DNA of 64,000 nucleotides, from the NCBI GenBank assembly GCA_900318255.1, contig ONJX01000012.1:37172-101171 (forward strand), in the 5' to 3' direction. The position numbers and the translations under genes are program-made. Positions 33,040-42,003 of this stretch are shown in pieces. Source of the stretch: an uncultured Prevotellaceae bacterium. GTDB lineage: Bacteria; Bacteroidota; Bacteroidia; Bacteroidales; Muribaculaceae. A model generated the notes under the pieces. It made no database searches. It saw nothing but the letters and a program-made list of their open reading frames with translations, and was not told the origin of the DNA. Each line of letters starts with the position of its first letter. The stretch's first letter is position 1.

Positions 33040-34125
33040 ATGGAAGACAAAAAAAATACTATAAAGGCACAAAATAACCAAGTGTTACCCACACAATTAG
33101 TTGATGATGTCAAGCTGATTGTGGAGCGCGGTTTGCGTGATGCCTACCGCAGTGTCAACTCCATTTCCATTTTGACTTTTTGGAATGTGGGGAAACGCAT
33201 AGTGGAAGAAGAACAACATGGAGAGAATCGTGCTGAATATGGGAAGCAAGTGCTCAAAAGCTTGGCAGAAGTACTTGTGCCGTTGTTCGGTTCTTCTTAT
33301 AATGAACGCAATTTGTATAGTATGCGTCAGTTCTTCTTGTGTTTCAGGGACTTGGAGATTTTGAACACGCGTGTTCAAAATCTTTCATGGTCACATTATC
33401 GTATGTTGCTTCGCGTCCCTGACGAGAATGCCCGTTACTGGTATTTACGTGAAGCATCGCAGGAGATGTGGAGCGTGCGCACTCTGAGCCGAAACATCGG
33501 TTCGCAATACTACTACCGCCTGCTGCAATCACCCAAGAAAGACAAGGTGATTGCCGAAATGCGAGAATTAACACAGCCATTGCAACAAGGCAAAGATGAA
33601 ATCGTCAAGAATCCTGTTGTTGCCGAGTTTCTTGGGCTGGAGAACACCGATTATAGTGAGAGCGAGCTAGAACAGGCAATCATTGACCATCTCCAGAAGT
33701 TCATTATGGAAATGGGGCGCGGTTTTGCCTTAGTCGGTCGCCAAAAACGTATTGCAACCGAAACTGCCAATTATTACATTGACCTTGTCTTCTACAATTA
33801 CGACTTGCAATGTTTCTTTTTGATAGATCTTAAAACCACCACCATAACCCATCAAGATGTTGGGCAGATGGATATGTACGTTAGAATGTTTGACGACTTG
33901 AACAGTAAAAGAATCCATAACCCTACAATCGGCATCATTCTTTGTGCCGAGACAGATAAAGATATAGCCAAATACTCAATCCTGAGCGACAACAAAAGGT
34001 TGATTGCAGCAAAATATCTCACTTACATGCCTTCGGAGGAGGCACTAAGGCGTGAGATTGAGCAGCAAAAAGAAATTTTCTATCTGCAACATGGCAAATC
34101 TAACAATGAGAATGACGACCAATAA
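33040..34125 (+). CDS. YhcG-type DUF1016/PDDEXK nuclease-domain protein (361 aa)
   Basis: Residues about 15-170 are the DUF1016 N-terminal helical domain (LVDDVKLIVERGLRDAYRSV, TFWNVGKRIVEEEQHGENRA, YNERNLYSMRQFFLCF, SWSHYRMLLRVPDENARYWY). Residues about 185-340 are the PDDEXK nuclease part (ALVGRQKRIATETANYYIDL, then VFYNYDLQCFFLIDLKTTTI, with D and D-x-K positions, and GIILCAETDKDIAKYSI). Such proteins travel with restriction-modification and defence islands and are thought to be DNA-associated nucleases. Lower G+C than the surrounding genes and an adjacent RhuM-like gene suggest a small acquired island. Confidence 0.95.
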   Translation: MEDKKNTIKAQNNQVLPTQLVDDVKLIVERGLRDAYRSVNSISILTFWNVGKRIVEEEQHGENRAEYGKQVLKSLAEVLVPLFGSSYNERNLYSMRQFFLCFRDLEILNTRVQNLSWSHYRMLLRVPDENARYWYLREASQEMWSVRTLSRNIGSQYYYRLLQSPKKDKVIAEMRELTQPLQQGKDEIVKNPVVAEFLGLENTDYSESELEQAIIDHLQKFIMEMGRGFALVGRQKRIATETANYYIDLVFYNYDLQCFFLIDLKTTTITHQDVGQMDMYVRMFDDLNSKRIHNPTIGIILCAETDKDIAKYSILSDNKRLIAAKYLTYMPSEEALRREIEQQKEIFYLQHGKSNNENDDQ

Positions 34126-34230
34126 CAAAAAGAAATCACATTGTTACTGGTCCTAAAAATATTGCATGCTATCAGTGAACACAATGAGTTAAGGATAACT
34201 TCAATGTACTAAATCATGACCTTTTAGGCT

Positions 34231-35061
34231 ATGTGTACGCAGAATAAATACAAAGACGGCGAGTGGGAATACATTGAATATTACCCATTGGAACAATCAA
34301 TAGTTCCTTGCCCTGTGAAAACACGTTATGTACGTGGCATGGCATGGTTTGACAAATTTGAATTGGCAAAATTGTTGGGATGTGAAGTACGTGACATCAG
34401 GCGCTATCTAGATGAGTCAGAAGCAAACGGTGAATTGTCACAAGAGCACATAGCAATTTTAGAGGATAAGACACAAGGAGGGAGAAAGTTTGACATCAAG
34501 TGTTATGATGCAACTGTCGCTTTAAACATTGCTGACTATGATACTGTTCCCGACAAACAATTTTTATTGTGGATTAAATCAAAATCAAGTCTTGACACAG
34601 AACATGAATATGAAAAGCATGTACTTAAACTGATGAAAGAGAATGATGAGATTGAAAAGAAACACACTTACAATATCTTTGACTTAATTTGGTATAACGG
34701 AGAATGGGTAGAAGAGGAAGCATATTCTGCTAATAAATTACCTCGCTCTGATGGCTATATGCGGTTCTTTGTTTTTTTGTTACCAATAATCGTTACTTCT
34801 ATATACTGTGTTAAAATATCTTTGGCATTTTTATTTATACCCATTATTATTTTTGCTGCCTATTTTTTGCGCTTTATAAATAAAGAACGCAGATGGGCAA
34901 TAAAAGTTCATTATGGTCTCAATCGTTATCCTGGTAATCCTTTCTGGACTTCGGCATATAATAAGGGCATATGGAATTGGAAACAGAATGTTCTCATTTA
35001 TACATGGTTCATTTGGTCTGTTATAGTTAGTTTGCTTTTTCTGCAAAAATACGTCTTTTAA
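34231..35061 (+). CDS. RhuM-like N-terminal domain plus membrane helices (276 aa)
   Basis: Residues about 35-130 resemble the RhuM/Fic-associated N-terminal domain: FDKFELAKLLGCEVRDIRRY, SQEHIAILEDK, and KFDIKCYDATVALNIADYD in the place of the family YYNLD-x-I-I-x-V-G-Y motif, then FLLWIKSK. This resemblance is moderate. After a charged linker, two membrane helices follow (about 182-200 and 203-217, FFVFLLPIIVTSIYCV and AFLFIPIIIFAAYFL), and another near the C-terminus (IYTWFIWSVIVSLLFL). AT-rich, with a terminator at 35070-35118. A membrane-anchored RhuM domain is unusual. Function unknown, possibly defence-related by neighbourhood. Confidence 0.7.
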   Translation: MCTQNKYKDGEWEYIEYYPLEQSIVPCPVKTRYVRGMAWFDKFELAKLLGCEVRDIRRYLDESEANGELSQEHIAILEDKTQGGRKFDIKCYDATVALNIADYDTVPDKQFLLWIKSKSSLDTEHEYEKHVLKLMKENDEIEKKHTYNIFDLIWYNGEWVEEEAYSANKLPRSDGYMRFFVFLLPIIVTSIYCVKISLAFLFIPIIIFAAYFLRFINKERRWAIKVHYGLNRYPGNPFWTSAYNKGIWNWKQNVLIYTWFIWSVIVSLLFLQKYVF

Positions 35062-35069
35062 GTATAGAA

Positions 35070-35118
35070 GCGGTTACCGTACATTTGCAGTACGATAACC
35101 GCCTATATTGATTTTTTT
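35070..35118 (+). terminator. Terminator after the RhuM-like gene
   Basis: GCGGTTACCGTAC (35070-35082) pairs with GTACGATAACCGC (35090-35102) with one mismatch, extended by TATAG/CTATA at the base, followed by TTGATTTTTTT. Confidence 0.8.
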
Positions 35119-35197
35119 ATTATCTTTGTCACTGAAAATCATCTTAAACGATTAATTTATAGGCAACAGGAATATTATAAAACCAAATACAGCAATT

Positions 35198-36784
35198 ATG
35201 AGAAAGAGTATTTTTATTGTTCTGGCATTGGCATGTTTTGCTTGCGCTTGGAGCAAAACTGCTGAGAGGAAACTGCAATTCGACCCCGCCAAGGGCGAGC
35301 CACGCACCATGACGATGCTTGATGGAAGCACGGTAAACTACGTGGCATACGAGAGGCTCTACTATGTGACCAACGTGGAGGACTCGATGTATCAGTATCT
35401 TAATATGTATGTGCCCGAGACGGCGGGAAGTAAGTCGCCAATACTGCTGCGCACCTACGTGGGCGGGTACATGGCATCTCGGGCTGGTATTCCTCAGGTA
35501 GGCGACGCTAGCGGGCGAGCCCTCAAGGAAGGCATGGTGGTTGTGATTCCTGGCACTCGTGGCCGCAACTCGAGCGTGATTGTTCCTAAGAACGATAAGA
35601 AGGCGGGATTGAAGAAAGGCGACAAGGTTTTCACTGGTCGTGCTCCCAATGCTATTCTTGACCTTAAGGCCGCCATTCGCTATATTCGCTATTTTGACGA
35701 CGAGATTCCTGGCGATGCCGAGAGGATTATCACCGACGGCACCAGTGCTGGTGGAGCGATGTCGTCGCTGATGGGTGCCACAGGCAATCATCCCGACTAT
35801 GAGCCATTGCTGCAGGCGATGGGCGCAGCACCAGCGCGCGACGACGTGTTTGCCTCGGTGTGCTACTGTCCAATTATCGACCTTGACCATGCCGACATGG
35901 CATATGAATGGCTGTATAACGGCACCGATAGCCGCCAGAATGGCGACCTCGATGTTCTTGCCGTGAGCGACGAACTAAAAGCGCAATTCCCAGCCTATAT
36001 CGAAAGCTTGAATCTCCGCACCACTGACGGAACGCCGCTCACTGCCGACAATTACCTTGACTATATCAAAAAGGAACTCATCCGCTCGGCTCAGATTGCC
36101 AAGAATGCCGGAGCCGAAATTCCTGACAGCCTAGGCTTCACTTTCAGTGAAGAGGCAGGTTTTGGCGCTCCTCCCATCAATGGAGGCGTGGATTCACCTG
36201 CCGGCAAAGCTCCAATAGGCGGCCAGCGACGAGCAATGGCGCCTCCTGCGGGTGGCAGAAAGCAAGTGGGCGACTATATTCTTGACCTTGACATGGCAAA
36301 ATATCTTAACTATGTGGTATCAACACAAGCGCTCAAGACTGCGCCTGCCTTCGACACTCAAGGCGTGGCAGGACAAAGGGGCTCGGGCGAGAATGAGGAG
36401 TTTGGCGACTGGACTGGCAGCAGCGTCAATTTCACCGACTATGGCGCGATGAAAGCAGGCACAACGCTCACTCCCGACATCAAGCGCAACGTGAGGATGA
36501 TGAACCCCATGAACTACATAGGTGACGAAAATAGCAGTGTGGCACAATACTGGTACATACGCCACGGCTCACGTGACCGCGACACCTCATTCCCCGTGCC
36601 CATCAACTTGGCGCTCAAACTTGAGAATGCTGGCAAGAGCGTGGACTTCCTGCTGGCATGGAACCGACCTCACAGCGGCGACTATGCTCTCGACGAGATG
36701 TTCAAGTGGATAAAGGACTGCCTGTTAATGCAAGCTCTTAAAGAGTATGAAGGATCTAAAAAAGCTTTGATTGAGAAATATTAA
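35198..36784 (+). CDS. Secreted tannase/feruloyl-esterase-like alpha/beta hydrolase (528 aa)
   Basis: Signal peptide of about 19 residues. The fold resembles bacterial subtype B tannases: VNYVAYERLYYVTNVEDSMYQ then LNMYVPE, the oxyanion segment MVVVIPGTRGRNS, the nucleophile in TDGTSAGGAMSSLMGATGNH (Ser at about residue 183), DVFASVCYCPIIDLDHAD, and the C-terminal HGSRDRDTSFPVPINLALKL with a late His in WNRPHSGDY as charge-relay candidate. Such enzymes release gallate or other phenolic acids from plant esters. A long Pro/Gly-rich insert (about 320-350) is atypical. A TATCTTTG box lies at 35121-35128. Confidence 0.82.
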   Translation: MRKSIFIVLALACFACAWSKTAERKLQFDPAKGEPRTMTMLDGSTVNYVAYERLYYVTNVEDSMYQYLNMYVPETAGSKSPILLRTYVGGYMASRAGIPQVGDASGRALKEGMVVVIPGTRGRNSSVIVPKNDKKAGLKKGDKVFTGRAPNAILDLKAAIRYIRYFDDEIPGDAERIITDGTSAGGAMSSLMGATGNHPDYEPLLQAMGAAPARDDVFASVCYCPIIDLDHADMAYEWLYNGTDSRQNGDLDVLAVSDELKAQFPAYIESLNLRTTDGTPLTADNYLDYIKKELIRSAQIAKNAGAEIPDSLGFTFSEEAGFGAPPINGGVDSPAGKAPIGGQRRAMAPPAGGRKQVGDYILDLDMAKYLNYVVSTQALKTAPAFDTQGVAGQRGSGENEEFGDWTGSSVNFTDYGAMKAGTTLTPDIKRNVRMMNPMNYIGDENSSVAQYWYIRHGSRDRDTSFPVPINLALKLENAGKSVDFLLAWNRPHSGDYALDEMFKWIKDCLLMQALKEYEGSKKALIEKY

Positions 36785-36791
36785 AAACATG

Positions 36792-36828
36792 GGCAAGAAC
36801 AGATTTTTCAAAAAAACTGATTCTTGCC
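36792..36828 (+). terminator. Weak terminator after the tannase-like gene
   Basis: GGCAAGAA (36792-36799) and TTCTTGCC (36821-36828) pair, extended by CAG/CTG, with an AT-rich loop. The trailing TATAATCTTTCT is a poor T-tract. Confidence 0.45.
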
Positions 36829-36858
36829 TATAATCTTTCTCATTTTCCTTAACACATA

Positions 36859-36889
36859 TTGTCATTTACAATTATTATGCTTAATTTTG
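36859..36889 (+). promoter_or_regulatory. Promoter of the 37-kb lipoprotein operon
   Basis: TTG 36859-36861, 20-nt spacer, TAATTTTG 36882-36889. Start expected near 36895, about 65 nt before ATG 36961. Confidence 0.7.
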
Positions 36890-36960
36890 CAGTTTGTGAA
36901 GCATGTCATTAGCACATTGACAATGCATTGCATTTTTATTTACTCAAACTTGAAAGTTAC

Positions 36961-37998
36961 ATGACAAATCGAGGTTTTATAAACCTGATGCTAACAATGC
37001 TGATAGTGGTTGTTGTCTGTGGCTGCAAAGAGCGCAAGGCCATCGACAACCCCAAGCCTGCGGTATATTACTGGCGCACGACGTTCGGCCTCAACGACGT
37101 GGAGCGACAATTCCTGCACGACTATAAGGTGGGAAAGATGTATGTGCGCTACTTTGATGTGGTGGTCGATAGCAAGTCACATGAGCTCAGGCCTAATGCC
37201 ACTATCACCTTTAACGACTCGGTGCCTGCGGGCATAGAGGTGATACCCACCATCTTTATCGTGAACGAGTGCGTAAATCACAACATCGACACCATAGCGC
37301 AGCTGCTAGTAGATCGCGTGTTACAGATGAATGAGACTCACGACATAGCCGGGGTGAAGGAGCTCCAAATCGACTGCGACTGGACTGCCAAGACGCAAGA
37401 TGCCTACTTTGCCTTCCTCGAGCACGTGCGCCAGCTGCTGGCAGAGAAAGGCATGAGACTGAGCGCCACCATCAGGCTGCATCAGCTATCGATGAAGGCG
37501 CCACCAGTAGATTACGGCGTTCTGATGATGTATAATACTGGCGACCTGAAAAACAGCAAGCAGCGCAACCCCATCCTCGACAAGCGCGATGTGGAGCCCT
37601 ACCTCAAGTATCTTGCCGATTATAGCCTGCCGCTGTGCGCCGCCTACCCCAACTTCGGGTGGCAGCTACTCTTCACTGGCGACAAGTTCCGCGACATCCT
37701 CTACAGCGAGGACCTGAGCGACACCACGCTCTATCAGCCAGTTGGCAACGGAAAATATGTGGTAGTGAGCAGCATCGACCTGCCCAATTACCTGAGCAGC
37801 AATAGCACCTACACCTATTTAAATGCCGGCGACACGGTGATGGTGGTTAAACCTGATGCCTCAACGTTAGTCCAAGTGCATGATGCCTTGAGCCACGAGC
37901 GACCAGGCATCAACGACCAAGTGATAATTTATCATTTAAATAATAGCAGTATAAACAACTACAAACCTGGCGATTATGAAAAAATATTTAATCCTTAG
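36961..37998 (+). CDS. Lipoprotein with glycoside-hydrolase-like barrel (345 aa)
   Basis: ATG 36961 gives an SPII signal ending VCGC (Cys22); ATG 36928 would add 11 residues. The mature chain alternates strands and helices of a TIM barrel: VYYWRTTFGLNDVERQFL, KMYVRYFDVVVD, GIEVIPTIFIVNEC, VKELQIDCDWTAKTQDAYFA (D-C-D-W motif), RLSATIRLHQLSM, YGVLMMYNTGDLKN, LPLCAAYPNFGWQLLF. This fits a small group of Bacteroidota lipoproteins with a glycoside-hydrolase-like fold; Asp residues of QIDCDW may be catalytic. No specific family can be named. Its 3' end overlaps the next gene by 23 nt. Confidence 0.8.
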   Translation: MTNRGFINLMLTMLIVVVVCGCKERKAIDNPKPAVYYWRTTFGLNDVERQFLHDYKVGKMYVRYFDVVVDSKSHELRPNATITFNDSVPAGIEVIPTIFIVNECVNHNIDTIAQLLVDRVLQMNETHDIAGVKELQIDCDWTAKTQDAYFAFLEHVRQLLAEKGMRLSATIRLHQLSMKAPPVDYGVLMMYNTGDLKNSKQRNPILDKRDVEPYLKYLADYSLPLCAAYPNFGWQLLFTGDKFRDILYSEDLSDTTLYQPVGNGKYVVVSSIDLPNYLSSNSTYTYLNAGDTVMVVKPDASTLVQVHDALSHERPGINDQVIIYHLNNSSINNYKPGDYEKIFNP

Positions 37999-40075
37999 CC
38001 TCCTTGCTGCAGCTGCACTGCAGGCTTGGGCATGTGGCGGTTGGGTTAGACCCAACTACTATATGTTCAGCGTCTTTAACCGCGACATGATGAAGGACCC
38101 ATTCGCTCAAGAGACGAAACAGTATTGGGTTGACTACACTGGTGGCGATGAGTCGGCAGAATATTCCTGCGACATACTCGACATGGTCAAGCCCGAGGAA
38201 TTTGACAAGAGCGACAATCTAATTATTAGAACCGCTCGCAAACGTGGCGACACCGAGACCCTCAACTACCTGCGTCTGCTCGTGAAGTATCTCAACAACG
38301 ACGGTTCTGATGACAGCGAGTGGAATTATCCCACCAAAGAACAACTCGCTCAACGCAAATCGACCTTGCAGCAGGTGCTCAAGCAGGCTCAGGCTTACAA
38401 AGGCACCAAGTACAAGAACCAGTATGCCCTGCTGGTGATGCGCTGCAACATGACTGCCGGAAACCATCAGGCAAATATCAACTACTGGGAGAAGAGCGCT
38501 CATCGGCTCAAGGACAACGTGTATAAACGCTGGATGAAGGGCATCTATGCCGGAGCACTCTACAACACCGGCAAGAAGGACAAAGCCTGCGAGATTTATG
38601 CCGAACTGGGCGACATGACAAGCATAAAATACTGCATGCGCAAGAAACGCAACCTCAAGGGCATCAAAGAAGAATATGCCGCTAACCCTAACTCTCACAC
38701 CCTCATTTTCCTGGTTCAGGACTTTGTGAACAACACCCAAGAGACTCTCGACAACGGCAGCGACCCCGAAATCATGCGCTATGTGGAAGCCACTGGCATC
38801 TACGAGAACGAGATGAATGACTTCATCGATTTTGCCGGAAAGGTGCTTGCCGAGAAGAAGACCAAATCGCCAGCTATGTGGGAGGCAGCGCGCGGCTTCA
38901 TCAACTACATGGCCGGCAACCAAGACGATGCCATCAAGCAGCTCACCAACGCCCAGAAGCTCGACGGCACACAGCGCATGAGGGACAACGCCCGCGCCTG
39001 CCTCATGCTTGCCAGCATCAAGAGCGCACAACCCACCAACGAGTATTTTGACTATATGCTCGGAGAGTATAAATGGCTCGAGCAAAAGGCGGGATATGAC
39101 AAAGACCACTATGCCACCGACCCGCACTACAACGACGTGTTTGAGCGCGTGACCTACGACGCTCTGGTGCCTCAATACTACCACTGGGGCATGCCCAACC
39201 AGGCAACAGCACTACTTGGCATGGCATCACGCAACAACGAATACTCGTCGGAGTACAGTTGCCAGCTCGACTCGCTAAGCTCAAGCGACTTTGAGGGCTT
39301 CAAGCACTATCTCGATAACGGCACCAGCAATGCCTTCGAACGCTGGGTGGCTTCTTATTGCGAAATCGACAACACCAAGTTCAACGACATGATGGGCACC
39401 AAGCTAGTGCGCGAGGGAGAGTTCCAAGCCGCCATCAACTATCTTGAGCAAGTGCCGTTGAGCTATATCTCGGAACAAGGCATCAGCTACTACATGGCAC
39501 GCAAAGATTATAATAAGGTAATATGGATGAAACGCCAGTTCCTGAGTTTCTTGAACGAGGAGCTCACACCAGTGACCACCAATGCCAAGCTGCAATACTG
39601 CCGCGACATGGTGGCACTCGACAACCAGATTGCCAACAGCAACGGCGAAGTGCGCAACGAGCTGCTCTACAAGAAAGCCAACATGCTCTTTCAGGCGAGC
39701 CACAAGGGCGACTGCTGGTATCTGGCCCACTACCAGAATGGGGTGTATGCCGAGAAGCTGCGTAGTGAGTACGACTTCATTGGCACCGCGCGCCGACTGC
39801 TCGTGGCTGCCGGACACGACACCGAGAACATCGACCTCAAACAGAGGTGTATTTTCGCACAGTCGTTCATTGCCGCCGAGAGCTTTGGTTACTGTGTGAC
39901 AAGTGTTTATGACTGGGACAGCAAAAAATATACTTACACCTTTGACAACGAGCGATATCCACACATACGCTCATTGGAACTGTTGCTTGACTTCGTCAAC
40001 AAAGATGGCAATCCCAATGCCGATTACATGACCAAGTGCGACGTTATCAAAGTGTTCCAGCAATATAACAATTGA
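37976..40075 (+). CDS. Large exported helical-repeat protein (699 aa)
   Basis: Signal-like N-terminus ending LQAWAC (Cys20), either SPI or SPII. The mature chain is almost all helical with TPR/SEL1-like spacing (WMKGIYAGALYNTGKKDKAC, IYAELGDM, WEAARGFINYMAGNQDDAIK, QLTNAQKLDG, EGEFQAAINYLEQVPLSYIS, YNKVIWMKR). No catalytic motif is evident. It starts inside the lipoprotein gene (23-nt overlap), so the two are translationally coupled and probably form an envelope complex. In other Bacteroidales similar pairs are annotated hypothetical. Confidence 0.85.
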   Translation: MKKYLILSLLAAAALQAWACGGWVRPNYYMFSVFNRDMMKDPFAQETKQYWVDYTGGDESAEYSCDILDMVKPEEFDKSDNLIIRTARKRGDTETLNYLRLLVKYLNNDGSDDSEWNYPTKEQLAQRKSTLQQVLKQAQAYKGTKYKNQYALLVMRCNMTAGNHQANINYWEKSAHRLKDNVYKRWMKGIYAGALYNTGKKDKACEIYAELGDMTSIKYCMRKKRNLKGIKEEYAANPNSHTLIFLVQDFVNNTQETLDNGSDPEIMRYVEATGIYENEMNDFIDFAGKVLAEKKTKSPAMWEAARGFINYMAGNQDDAIKQLTNAQKLDGTQRMRDNARACLMLASIKSAQPTNEYFDYMLGEYKWLEQKAGYDKDHYATDPHYNDVFERVTYDALVPQYYHWGMPNQATALLGMASRNNEYSSEYSCQLDSLSSSDFEGFKHYLDNGTSNAFERWVASYCEIDNTKFNDMMGTKLVREGEFQAAINYLEQVPLSYISEQGISYYMARKDYNKVIWMKRQFLSFLNEELTPVTTNAKLQYCRDMVALDNQIANSNGEVRNELLYKKANMLFQASHKGDCWYLAHYQNGVYAEKLRSEYDFIGTARRLLVAAGHDTENIDLKQRCIFAQSFIAAESFGYCVTSVYDWDSKKYTYTFDNERYPHIRSLELLLDFVNKDGNPNADYMTKCDVIKVFQQYNN

Positions 40076-40085
40076 GAGCAGCACT

Positions 40086-40853
40086 ATGAAAATCCAATAT
40101 GCCAGCGACTTGCATCTGGAGTTCAGGGAAAACACCCGCTACCTCAGTGAGCACCCTCTTGAGGTAGCGGGCGACATCCTGGTGCTTGCGGGCGACATCC
40201 TGCTCTTTGGCGACAAACAACTTAGCGAGCACCCTTTCTGGGACTGGTGCAGCGACCACTTTGCCCACACCCTCATCGTGCCGGGCAACCACGAGTACTA
40301 CAACCGCGTGGATGTGCTCGCCACCCTTGACGGCTTCACTTATCCCCTGCGCAAGAATGTGACCTACGTCAACAACCGCAGCATCGTCCTGGGCGACACC
40401 GAGCTGTTTTTCACCACCTTGTGGTCACGCATCAGCGACGACGCTCTCGCTGCCGTGCAGGTGGGCATGAACGACTGCCACCGCATCGCCTATGGCGACC
40501 ACATCCTGCTCGCCACCGACTATGCCCGCGCTCACGACAAGTGCATGGCATGGCTCAAGGGTGCGCTCACCAAGTCAAGCGCACTGCACAAGGTGGTGGT
40601 CACTCACCACTGCCCTATCCTCGCCGAGGACCCTAGATATGAGGACAATGGCTTGTCGTCGGCATTTGTCGTTGACCTCGAGGAATTCATCGAGCACAGC
40701 AGCATCGACTACTGGATATTCGGGCACACTCACTGGAACGCCAAGCGTGGCACCCGCGTGGGCAACACCACCCTGCTCACCAACCAGATGGGCTACCTCA
40801 CCCACGGTGGCGAGGATGGTTTCAACCTGGGCGAGGCAATAGAAATAGGCTAA
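40086..40853 (+). CDS. Calcineurin-like metallophosphoesterase (255 aa)
   Basis: Cytoplasmic (no signal). Dinuclear-metal motifs in order: D-x-H in YASDLHLEF (Asp8, His10), GD in LVLAGDILL, GNHE in VPGNHEYYN, H in VVTHHCP and GHTH in IFGHTHWN. All metal ligands are present, so it should be active on a phosphodiester or phosphomonoester substrate, which cannot be named. It follows the helical-repeat protein by 10 nt and probably shares its transcript. Confidence 0.93.
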   Translation: MKIQYASDLHLEFRENTRYLSEHPLEVAGDILVLAGDILLFGDKQLSEHPFWDWCSDHFAHTLIVPGNHEYYNRVDVLATLDGFTYPLRKNVTYVNNRSIVLGDTELFFTTLWSRISDDALAAVQVGMNDCHRIAYGDHILLATDYARAHDKCMAWLKGALTKSSALHKVVVTHHCPILAEDPRYEDNGLSSAFVVDLEEFIEHSSIDYWIFGHTHWNAKRGTRVGNTTLLTNQMGYLTHGGEDGFNLGEAIEIG

Positions 40854-40935
40854 ATCATGGTTTGCTTCGACCAGCTAACTTATATGCATTTTGACAGGCA
40901 TTTGATGCCAGCAAACTAAAGATTTTGTAAAAAAA

Positions 40936-40966
40936 TTTGCCAGTAACAAAAAAAGTTGTACCTTTG
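40936..40966 (+). promoter_or_regulatory. Promoter of ffs
   Basis: TTTG 40936-40939, 19-nt spacer, TACCTTTG 40959-40966. The mature RNA stem starts 6 nt downstream (40972), which gives a local ruler for the box-to-start distance in this genome. Confidence 0.8.
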
Positions 40967-40971
40967 CACCC

Positions 40972-41074
40972 GGGTAAGTCCTACACGGCCAGCTCCCTGC
41001 CAATCCCCCAGGTCTTGACCGAAGCAAGGGTAACAGGTTGTAGCGGCGCGATGTAGTCTTCTTACCCTTTTTTT
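40972..41074 (+). ncRNA. ffs: Signal recognition particle RNA, small bacterial type
   Basis: About 96 nt plus a T-tract. GGGTAAG (40972-40978) pairs with CTTACCC (41061-41067) to close the molecule, followed by TTTTTTT as terminator. Inside, CCTACAC pairs with the GATGTAG arm and the apical part contains CCCCCAGGTC and GACCGAAGCAAGGGTAACAGG, the conserved Ffh-binding asymmetric/symmetric loop region with GAAGCA. The RNA binds Ffh to target membrane proteins. It has its own promoter and stands between a phosphoesterase gene and a convergent methyltransferase gene. Confidence 0.85.
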
Positions 41075-41180
41075 GTACCCTCTTGTCAACAATTGACATT
41101 CACCTATACATCAGAAGGTTAGCCATCTCACTTAGCTAACCTTCTGTTTTGTTTATTTATATTTAAAGGTGTAGATAGAG

Positions 41181-41951
41181 CTACTTGGTGAGCGCGTGAC
41201 GGCGCAGCTCGCTGATGGTGATGGCTGCGGCGATGCCCACATTGAGGCTCTCGCTGCGACTCCCCTTGCGTGGCATAGCCGGGATGAGCAGGCGCTGTGT
41301 GACGTGCTCGGCCACCTTTGGGCTGATGCCCTGCCCCTCGTTGCCAAAGATGACGAACGCTCCGCCTTGTGGCAGCTTTGAGCTGTAGATATTGTCTCCG
41401 TCGAGGAAAGTGCCAAGCACTGGCATGTCGCTGTAGTCGTCGAGCAAGAAATCGAGGTCGCAATAGTGCACCTTCACCCGGCTGATGGCACCCATCGTGG
41501 CCTGCACCACCTTGTGGTTATAGACATCAACCGTAGAGCGACTGGCAAAAACGTTCTTGATGCCAAACCAGTCGGCAAGGCGCATGATGGTGCCCAAGTT
41601 GCCTGGGTCCTGAATGTTGTCGAGCACGATGTTGAGCGAGGATCGCACCTCGTCATCGGTGTACTCAACCTGTGGTATCTCATATACCGCCATCACGTCG
41701 CTGGGCGTGGTAAACTGCGACATGCGTGCCATCTGGCTCTTGTGGGCAAGCACGAGCTTGGGATAGTGCTCGGCAGTGCCCTGCTGCTCATACCATGCTT
41801 TGGTGGCAATGAGGTAGCGGCAGTTGAACGCATTCCACGTGTCGCGCACGCATTTCCATCCCTCGGCGACAAAGAGCCCTTCCTTGTCGCGAAATTTCTT
41901 CACTGCCAGCGACGATACCAGCTTTATGATTCCGTTGTTGATGTCTTGCAT
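41181..41951 (-). CDS. SpoU/TrmH-family RNA 2'-O-methyltransferase (256 aa)
   Basis: A SPOUT (trefoil knot) methyltransferase. The N-terminal substrate-binding domain has LAVKKFRDKEGLFVAEGWKC. The catalytic part has motif 1 NIVLDNIQDPGNLGTIMRLA, motif 2 FVIFGNEGQGISPKV and motif 3 RLLIPAMPRKGSRSESLNVG, followed by IAAAITISEL. The Ser/Asn of SESLNV and Arg in motif 1 are the usual catalytic positions. Substrate is probably 23S rRNA or tRNA. Start at 41951 is the only ATG that gives the full N-terminal domain. Confidence 0.95.
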   Translation of the reverse strand: MQDINNGIIKLVSSLAVKKFRDKEGLFVAEGWKCVRDTWNAFNCRYLIATKAWYEQQGTAEHYPKLVLAHKSQMARMSQFTTPSDVMAVYEIPQVEYTDDEVRSSLNIVLDNIQDPGNLGTIMRLADWFGIKNVFASRSTVDVYNHKVVQATMGAISRVKVHYCDLDFLLDDYSDMPVLGTFLDGDNIYSSKLPQGGAFVIFGNEGQGISPKVAEHVTQRLLIPAMPRKGSRSESLNVGIAAAITISELRRHALTK

Positions 41952-42003
41952 TTCTATTGTTGGTTAGATAACGATTACTGGAGTAGTACCTAATTCAATA
42001 TCA

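Noticed and set aside
38219..39184. 321-codon minus-strand frame inside the helical-repeat protein gene
   Set aside because: Shadow of a G+C-rich gene; no start context, promoter or recognisable domain.
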